From assembly GCF_004348545.1 (NCBI RefSeq), contig NZ_SMKL01000007.1:62001-126000 (forward strand): 64,000 bases of DNA, given 5' to 3'. The translations under genes and the position numbers were made by a program. The notes under the pieces were generated by a model. The model saw nothing but the letters and a program-made list of their open reading frames with translations, did no database searches and was not told the origin of the DNA. This DNA comes from Jiangella ureilytica (lineage in GTDB: Bacteria > Actinomycetota > Actinomycetes > Jiangellales > Jiangellaceae). Within the stretch, counting starts at the first letter, position 1. The number at the start of each line of letters is the position of its first letter. Below are positions 59,470-64,000 of this stretch, one piece after another.

Positions 59470-60381
59470 ATGTCCAGTCGTCAGCGTGCGCGTCACGCAC
59501 ACCGCGACAGTGGCCGCGGGCCGATGCTCCGCCGCCGTGGACTTCTCACAGCGGGCCTCGCCGTCGCGGCGAGCACCGCCTGGCCGGCGTCGAGTGCAGT
59601 GGGCGCAGAGGACGCACCGAACCTGAGCACGTCCCGTGCCATGGTCGCGGTGCCGCAGCCGACCGGGCGGCCGGTGTTCTTCTACTCGCCGCACCAGGAC
59701 GACGAGACCCTCTTCATGGGTCAGATCATCGCCAGGCACGCCCTGGCCGGGCGCGAGGTCCATGTCGTCCTCGTCACCGACGGCCGCGCGTCCGCCGCCC
59801 GCCAGACGATCAACGGCACCGGGATCAACGGCTGGTGGAAGGACCGCCACTATCCCGAGCGCGAGGGCTACGCACCTCTGACGCAGCAGCAGTTCGTCGA
59901 GGCCCGGACCCGCGAGTTCGTCTCCGCTTGCGGACAGCTCGGCGTCTGGCCGCAGAACGTCCACGTCGAGGGTTACCACGACAGCACGCTGACTCCGGCC
60001 CAGGCCGCCAGCGTGTTCGAGAAGTACGACGCGCTCTACCCGACGGCCGGCCACTACACCATGTCGTGGGACGACACCACGACCGACCACCGGACCCTCG
60101 GCCAGGCACTGCGCACTCTCGCGCTCGCCAACGCGAAGAAGTGGAACGACGTCCGCTGGACGATCAAGCAGGAGAACGCGCACCGGGTGGCGGGGGCCAA
60201 GGCATACACGATGCCGAGCGACGTCAGGCTCCAGACGCAGGAACTGGCGCGGCGCGCTGCCAGGGCGTACGGCGCGTGGTGCCCGGCCTCCGGCTCGTTC
60301 GCCGTGGGCTACCACTCGGTGGGGCCGACGTACTTCCCGCGGGTCGAGAAGGGCGAGCCGAACTGGTACCACGGGAAGTGA
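59470..60381 (+). CDS. Secreted PIG-L family deacetylase
   Basis: A 303-residue protein with an N-terminal export signal containing consecutive arginines (MLRRRGLLTAGLAVAAS, Tat-like). The PIG-L/LmbE domain has SPHQDDETLFMG as the variant of the zinc motif AHPDDE (Asp-Asp-Glu retained), VVLVTDGRAS and a later His in GYHDSTLT. Family members remove N-acetyl groups from sugars such as GlcNAc conjugates. Secretion suggests an extracellular glycan target rather than the mycothiol pathway. It is monocistronic, ending before a strong hairpin. Confidence 0.88.
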   Translation: MSSRQRARHAHRDSGRGPMLRRRGLLTAGLAVAASTAWPASSAVGAEDAPNLSTSRAMVAVPQPTGRPVFFYSPHQDDETLFMGQIIARHALAGREVHVVLVTDGRASAARQTINGTGINGWWKDRHYPEREGYAPLTQQQFVEARTREFVSACGQLGVWPQNVHVEGYHDSTLTPAQAASVFEKYDALYPTAGHYTMSWDDTTTDHRTLGQALRTLALANAKKWNDVRWTIKQENAHRVAGAKAYTMPSDVRLQTQELARRAARAYGAWCPASGSFAVGYHSVGPTYFPRVEKGEPNWYHGK

Positions 60382-60393
60382 GCGGGCATGCGA

Positions 60394-60425
60394 ACGGCCG
60401 GTCAGGATGGAGCCTGACCGGCCGT
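60394..60425. terminator. Bidirectional hairpin terminator
   Basis: Exact 13-base arms ACGGCCGGTCAGG and CCTGACCGGCCGT with a 6-base loop, between the PIG-L gene (+) and tRNA-Thr (-). Confidence 0.88.
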
Positions 60426-60434
60426 GTGTAATGG

Positions 60435-60510
60435 TGGAGCCGCCTGTCGGAATCGAACCGACGACCTATTCATTACGAGTGAATCGCTCTACCGACTGAG
60501 CTAAGGCGGC
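60435..60510 (-). tRNA. tRNA-Thr(CGT), CCA encoded
   Basis: A complete cloverleaf on the minus strand. The acceptor GCCGCCT pairs with AGGCGGC, the D-loop contains AGTCGGTAGA, the stem ATTCA/TGAAT encloses CTCGTAA (anticodon CGT), and the T-arm has GTCGGTTCGATTCCGAC. The 3' CCA is in the genome. It reads threonine ACG codons. Confidence 0.96.
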
Positions 60511-60595
60511 ACGTGCCCGGCGAACCGGGCACGGTGCACGAGTATAGGGCGTCCACCGCCCCGGAACCCAATCGGGCCCAGCGGCCCGGGCAACG

Positions 60596-61837
60596 TCAGA
60601 GGGCGTCGGTGGTGATGGGCGCACCGAGGGCGGAGTCGGCCACGAGCTGGTCCCAGCTGAGGTTCCAGTCGGCCATGCCGGGGTCGCCGCGCTGGAGCAG
60701 GTCCTCGGGGCCGCGGGTGGAGTTGGCGACGGTGACGATGTCGCCGTACTGCGCGAGCTGGAAGAACGTGGCGCCGTTGGCCGCGCTGAGGTTGATGCAG
60801 CCGTGCGACACGTTCTCAGAACCCTGGGAGCCCTCGGACCAGGAGGCGGAGTGGACGAAGGTGCCGCTCCAGGTGAGCCGGACGGAGTTCGGCACCTCGA
60901 GGTCGTAGTAGTCCGGGTGGGCCGGGTCGCAGGTGATGTTCGCGTTGCACGACGTCATCTGACGCGTCTCGAACTTCTCGAGCACGATGTAGGTGCCGTT
61001 GCGGGTGGCGAACTCGGGCGCCCCCAGGCTGGTGTCCCACGTGGCCGCGACGGTGCCGTCGACGCTGTAGGAGACGGTGTGGGTGGCGGCGTCGACGGTG
61101 GCGATCTGCGACTTGCCGACGGTGAAGTCGAGGTCGTACGCCCGCCCGCCCCAGAGGTCGGGCCCGGCCTGGACGCCGTTGAGGGCGAGGTCGAGCCGCA
61201 CCTGGGTGCCCGACGGCCAGTACTCCTTGGGCCGGAAGTGCACCTCTTGCGAGCTCACCCAGTGCCACGTCCCCTCGACCTGCGGGTTCGACGCGACGTG
61301 CAGGGCCTGCTCGACGTTCTCGCGCTCGGTGACCTCTTGGTCGAACCGGATGGTGATGGGCGCGCCCACACCGACGACGGCGCCGTCGGCGGGCTGCATG
61401 CTCAACGTGAGCCGGTTCGCGTCGGGCACGGGGCCGACGGCGAAGGAGTCGGTGAGGGTGTGCTCGGCCCCGAGCGTGTCGGAGGCCACGACGGTGACGG
61501 CGTACGACGCGCCGGGGGTGAGCGCGGCCGCGCTCTGCCAGCTGCTGCCGTCGTCGCCGACCTGGCCCTCGACCGGCTCGCCGCCCTCGGGGGTGACCTC
61601 GACGGAGTCGATGGTGCCATGAGGAACGGTGAACGCCAGCGGCTGGCCGAACGCGACCTCGTCGGTGATGCCGTCGAGCCGCAACGCGGCACGCTGCGTC
61701 TTGGGACCCTCGGCCTGCGCGGTGGCGCCGTCGCCGGAACCACCGCCGTCGCCGTCGTCGGAACCGCTGCACGAGGTCAGCAGCATCGCCGCGCTCAGAA
61801 CGAGCACGGCCCGGCGGATCGTCAGGCGAAGGCGCAT
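60596..61837 (-). CDS. L,D-transpeptidase lipoprotein
   Basis: A 413-residue lipoprotein: signal peptide with lipobox LLTSC (Cys23), a Gly/Ser/Asp linker, two Ig-like domains (~45-150 and ~150-255) and a C-terminal YkuD catalytic domain with Cys347 in SHGCINLS and His just before it. The layout is that of mycobacterial LdtA/LdtB-type enzymes, which make 3-3 cross-links in peptidoglycan. ATG 61837 is preferred: a GATAAT -10 box (61849-61844) predicts transcription from that base, so the message may be leaderless. It lies 30 bases downstream of a secreted peptidase gene. Confidence 0.94.
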   Translation of the reverse strand: MRLRLTIRRAVLVLSAAMLLTSCSGSDDGDGGGSGDGATAQAEGPKTQRAALRLDGITDEVAFGQPLAFTVPHGTIDSVEVTPEGGEPVEGQVGDDGSSWQSAAALTPGASYAVTVVASDTLGAEHTLTDSFAVGPVPDANRLTLSMQPADGAVVGVGAPITIRFDQEVTERENVEQALHVASNPQVEGTWHWVSSQEVHFRPKEYWPSGTQVRLDLALNGVQAGPDLWGGRAYDLDFTVGKSQIATVDAATHTVSYSVDGTVAATWDTSLGAPEFATRNGTYIVLEKFETRQMTSCNANITCDPAHPDYYDLEVPNSVRLTWSGTFVHSASWSEGSQGSENVSHGCINLSAANGATFFQLAQYGDIVTVANSTRGPEDLLQRGDPGMADWNLSWDQLVADSALGAPITTDAL

Positions 61838-61867
61838 CACTCCATTATCCGCATACGTCGCCGTGAT

Positions 61868-63475
61868 TCACGAAGCGCAGCTGGTCCCCTCGTCGGGGAC
61901 GGTCCCGGCCAGCAGGTACGCGTCGACGGCGTCGTCGATGCAGTGGCTGCCCGCGAGATAGGCCGTGTGCACCGTGGAGTCGAAGGTGAGCAGCACGCCC
62001 GACGACAGCTGCGCGGCCAGCGACTCCGCCCACTCGTACGGCGTGGCGGGGTCGCCGGTGGTGCCCACGACGAGGATCGGGTCGGCGCCCGGCGCGGTGA
62101 CCGGCGGGTGCGGCGCCGGGGTGGCGGTGGGCGTCGCGGTGGGGTCGGCGGGGTCGCCGACGCCGGCCTCGGCCAGGCCCTCGGCGAGGGTGGTGCAGCC
62201 GAACCCGCCCCAGGCGAGGAACGGCCCGAACACCTGCGACACCGCGGTGAACTCCGCCAACCCGGCCTCCGCCTGCTCCGCGGTGGCCTGCTCGGGGTGG
62301 TCGAGGCAGTTCACCAGTCCGATGACCTCGTTGGCGTTGCCGTTGTAGGTGCCGTCGCTGTTGCGCTCGAGGTAGAGGTCGGCGAACGTCATGAGCAGCG
62401 TGCCGTCGTCCTCGGTGAGCGCGAGGTCGAGCGCCTCGTTCAGCGGCTCGTAGCCCTCGTCGGCGGTGAGGTACAGCGGCAGGATGATGCCGTAGAACGC
62501 CAGCGCCTCGGTGAGCGGCCGGTTCTCGTCGTCGGTGGCCAGCGGCTCCTCGTCGGCCCGCTGCAGCAACCCGGCGAGATTCGCCCGCGCTTCGCCCTCG
62601 GCCGAGCCCAGCGCGCAGGAGTCCTGGTCGAAGCACCAGGCCAGGAACGCCGACAGCGCGCGCTCGAAGCCGCGTGCCTGGCCGAGCCCCATGTCGTCGC
62701 CCGAGAGCGTGGGGTCGATGGCGCCGTCGAGCACCAGCCGGCCGACGCGGTCGGGGAACTGGTCGGCGTACAGCGCGCCGATGAACGTGCCGTAGGACTT
62801 GCCGAGAAAGTGCAGCTTCTCGTCGCCCAGGGCGGCCCGCAGCACGTCGAGGTCGCGGGCGACGTCGGCGGTGCCGATGTGCGGCACGAGGTCGCCGGAG
62901 CGGGCGGCGCAGCCGGAGGCGAGGTCGCGCGTCGACTCCTCCAGCGCGGTGATCTCGGCGTCGTCGTCAGGGGTGGCGTCGGCGGCGAGGTACTCGTCGA
63001 GGTCGGGGTCGTCGACGCAGTCGACCGGGGTGGACTGGGCGACGCCGCGCGGGTCGAAGCCGACGATGTCGTAGCGCTCGCGCACCTGGTCGGTGACGAC
63101 GGACCCGGCCAGCTGCGCGTACTCGACACCGGAGGCGCCCGGGCCGCCCGGGTTGACCAGCAGCGAGCCGATGCGCTCCTCGCCGGTGGCGGGCGCCCGC
63201 AGCAGCGCCAGCTCGAGCGTCTCGCCGCCGGGGCCGGCGTAGTCGACGGGGACGGTGGCCGTGCTGCACTGGAAGCCCTCGCCGCAGTCGCGCCACTCGA
63301 GCGTCTGTGTGTAGAAGGTCGCGAGCTCCGGCTCGACGCCCTCGGTGGCGTCGGGCGCCGGCGTGGACCGGTCGGGAACGTCGGCGCGCTGCCCCTCGCG
63401 CTCGGGCTCGGCCGAGCAGCCGGCCGCGGCCGCGACGGCGAGCGCCATGAGGCCGGCCAGGGCACGCAGTCTCAC
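61868..63475 (-). CDS. Secreted tripeptidyl-aminopeptidase-like lipoprotein (S33, TAP-like)
   Basis: A 535-residue lipoprotein: signal peptide with lipobox AAAAGC (Cys20) and an alpha/beta-hydrolase domain with NPGGPGASGV oxyanion loop, DPRGVAQSTPVDC and nucleophile Ser227 in LGKSYGTFIG. The C-terminal TAP-like domain has Asp in GTTGDPATPY and His in STVHTAYLAGSHC. These match Streptomyces SlpD/E and Tap peptidases, which trim tripeptides from secreted proteins. The GTG at 63475 overlaps the ricT stop (GTGA). An insertion ending in a Pro/Thr-rich run (PTATPTATPAPHP) precedes the TAP domain. Confidence 0.92.
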   Translation of the reverse strand: MRLRALAGLMALAVAAAAGCSAEPEREGQRADVPDRSTPAPDATEGVEPELATFYTQTLEWRDCGEGFQCSTATVPVDYAGPGGETLELALLRAPATGEERIGSLLVNPGGPGASGVEYAQLAGSVVTDQVRERYDIVGFDPRGVAQSTPVDCVDDPDLDEYLAADATPDDDAEITALEESTRDLASGCAARSGDLVPHIGTADVARDLDVLRAALGDEKLHFLGKSYGTFIGALYADQFPDRVGRLVLDGAIDPTLSGDDMGLGQARGFERALSAFLAWCFDQDSCALGSAEGEARANLAGLLQRADEEPLATDDENRPLTEALAFYGIILPLYLTADEGYEPLNEALDLALTEDDGTLLMTFADLYLERNSDGTYNGNANEVIGLVNCLDHPEQATAEQAEAGLAEFTAVSQVFGPFLAWGGFGCTTLAEGLAEAGVGDPADPTATPTATPAPHPPVTAPGADPILVVGTTGDPATPYEWAESLAAQLSSGVLLTFDSTVHTAYLAGSHCIDDAVDAYLLAGTVPDEGTSCAS

Positions 63476-64000
63476 AGGTTCTCCCCGTCGTCCTCGTACT
63501 CGGCCTCGATGTCGGGTGTGCGGCGCGCGCCCTGGGCCACGGCGCCCTCGTAGGCCTGCCGCGAACCGCAGACGCTCGCCTTGGGGCAGGCGACCCGGCG
63601 GCCGGTCTCGCGGTCGCGGACGTACACCGTCTCGGCCGGGACGTTGTAGGCGACGACGGTGCCCTCGACGCCGTCGTCGGTGGTGACGTCGCAGCCGACG
63701 GTCGGCACGCTGCGCTTGAAGTCCTGGTACAGCGGGTGCTCGTACTTGAGGCAGCACATGAGCCGCCCGCACGCCCCGGAGATCTTCAACGGGTTGAGCG
63801 GGAGGTCCTGGTCCTTGGCCATGCGCACGCTGACCGGCTCGAAGTCGGTGAGGAACGTCGAGCAGCAGGTGTCGCGCCCGCACGGGCCGATGCCGCCCTG
63901 CACGCGAGCTTCGTCGCGGGCGCCGAGCTGGCGCAGGTCGATGCGGGCCCGCAGCGTGCGGGCGAGGTCGCGCACCAGCTCGCGGAAGTCGACCCGGTGC
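63472..64000 (-). CDS. ricT: RicT (PSP1 domain) regulator, C-terminal part (cut by window edge)
   Basis: The visible ~175 residues contain the PSP1/YaaT core: RVDFRELVRDLARTLRARIDL, then RQLGARDEA, the cysteine-rich GGIGPCGRDTCCSTFL and SGACGRLMCCLKYEHPLY, and a short basic-acidic tail ending YEDDGENL. RicT (YaaT) forms with RicA and RicF a complex that holds Fe-S clusters through these cysteines and influences RNase Y and sporulation in Bacillus; the actinobacterial role is less clear. The 5' end lies outside the window. It is coupled to the downstream secreted peptidase by GTGA. Confidence 0.93.
   Translation of the reverse strand, partial: HRVDFRELVRDLARTLRARIDLRQLGARDEARVQGGIGPCGRDTCCSTFLTDFEPVSVRMAKDQDLPLNPLKISGACGRLMCCLKYEHPLYQDFKRSVPTVGCDVTTDDGVEGTVVAYNVPAETVYVRDRETGRRVACPKASVCGSRQAYEGAVAQGARRTPDIEAEYEDDGENL

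Overview
The window is very GC-rich, densely coded chromosomal DNA. Short intergenic gaps, many ATGA/GTGA stop-start overlaps, leaderless-looking promoters, an AfsR/SARP regulator, a LexA box of the actinobacterial type, RicT and a SigG-like ECF factor all point to an actinomycete. The genus cannot be fixed from the sequence; a soil actinomycete is the best guess. No prophage, insertion sequence, CRISPR array or replication origin was seen, and no stretch over 300 bases lacks a gene.

Layout. 1-3.6 kb: histidine degradation (hutU, cut by the window edge, and hutH) next to a GntR/DUF1648 pair with its own operator-promoter. 3.7-7.2 kb: an S9 oligopeptidase, a VOC protein and a WYL regulator. 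7.3-9.4 kb: a four-gene envelope operon (YtxH-like, Holin-X-like, DUF3618, YihY), closed by a long hairpin. 9.5-11.2 kb: a ribbon-helix-helix/DUF4097 operon that appears autoregulated. 11.4-14.9 kb: an EtfD-like membrane Fe-S reductase, dcd and a TRIC-type channel. 14.9-22.1 kb: a MacB-like ABC exporter operon (permease, ATPase, adaptor, lipoprotein), divergent from a two-component system. The intergenic space holds 11-bp tandem repeats, and the lipoprotein and the sensor domain share a four-cysteine pattern. 22.2-31.9 kb: tRNA-Gly(CCC) and unlinked single genes, including a frameshifted SARP regulator. 32-35.5 kb: dinB under a LexA box and an ArsR/SRPBCC/hydrolase operon. 35.4-45 kb: an MFS pump with an ECF sigma factor, a MarR-GNAT fusion, dehydrogenases and hydrolases, and a second ArsR/SRPBCC pair. 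45-49.3 kb: divergent kdpE and kdpD without kdpFABC in view.

49.3-58.8 kb is the most distinctive block. It is a divergon with an Lrp/AsnC regulator and a fused two-ATPase ABC protein on one side. On the other are an M19 dipeptidase relative, a peptide-type binding lipoprotein, two permeases, an M24 pita-bread enzyme and a proline-iminopeptidase-like hydrolase. The two metal-hydrolase relatives have non-canonical residues at their metal sites, so the imported compound may not be an ordinary peptide.

58.8-64 kb: an XRE regulator facing a tiny CxxC protein across a palindrome, a secreted PIG-L deacetylase, tRNA-Thr(CGT), an L,D-transpeptidase, a secreted tripeptidyl-aminopeptidase-like lipoprotein and the 3' part of ricT.
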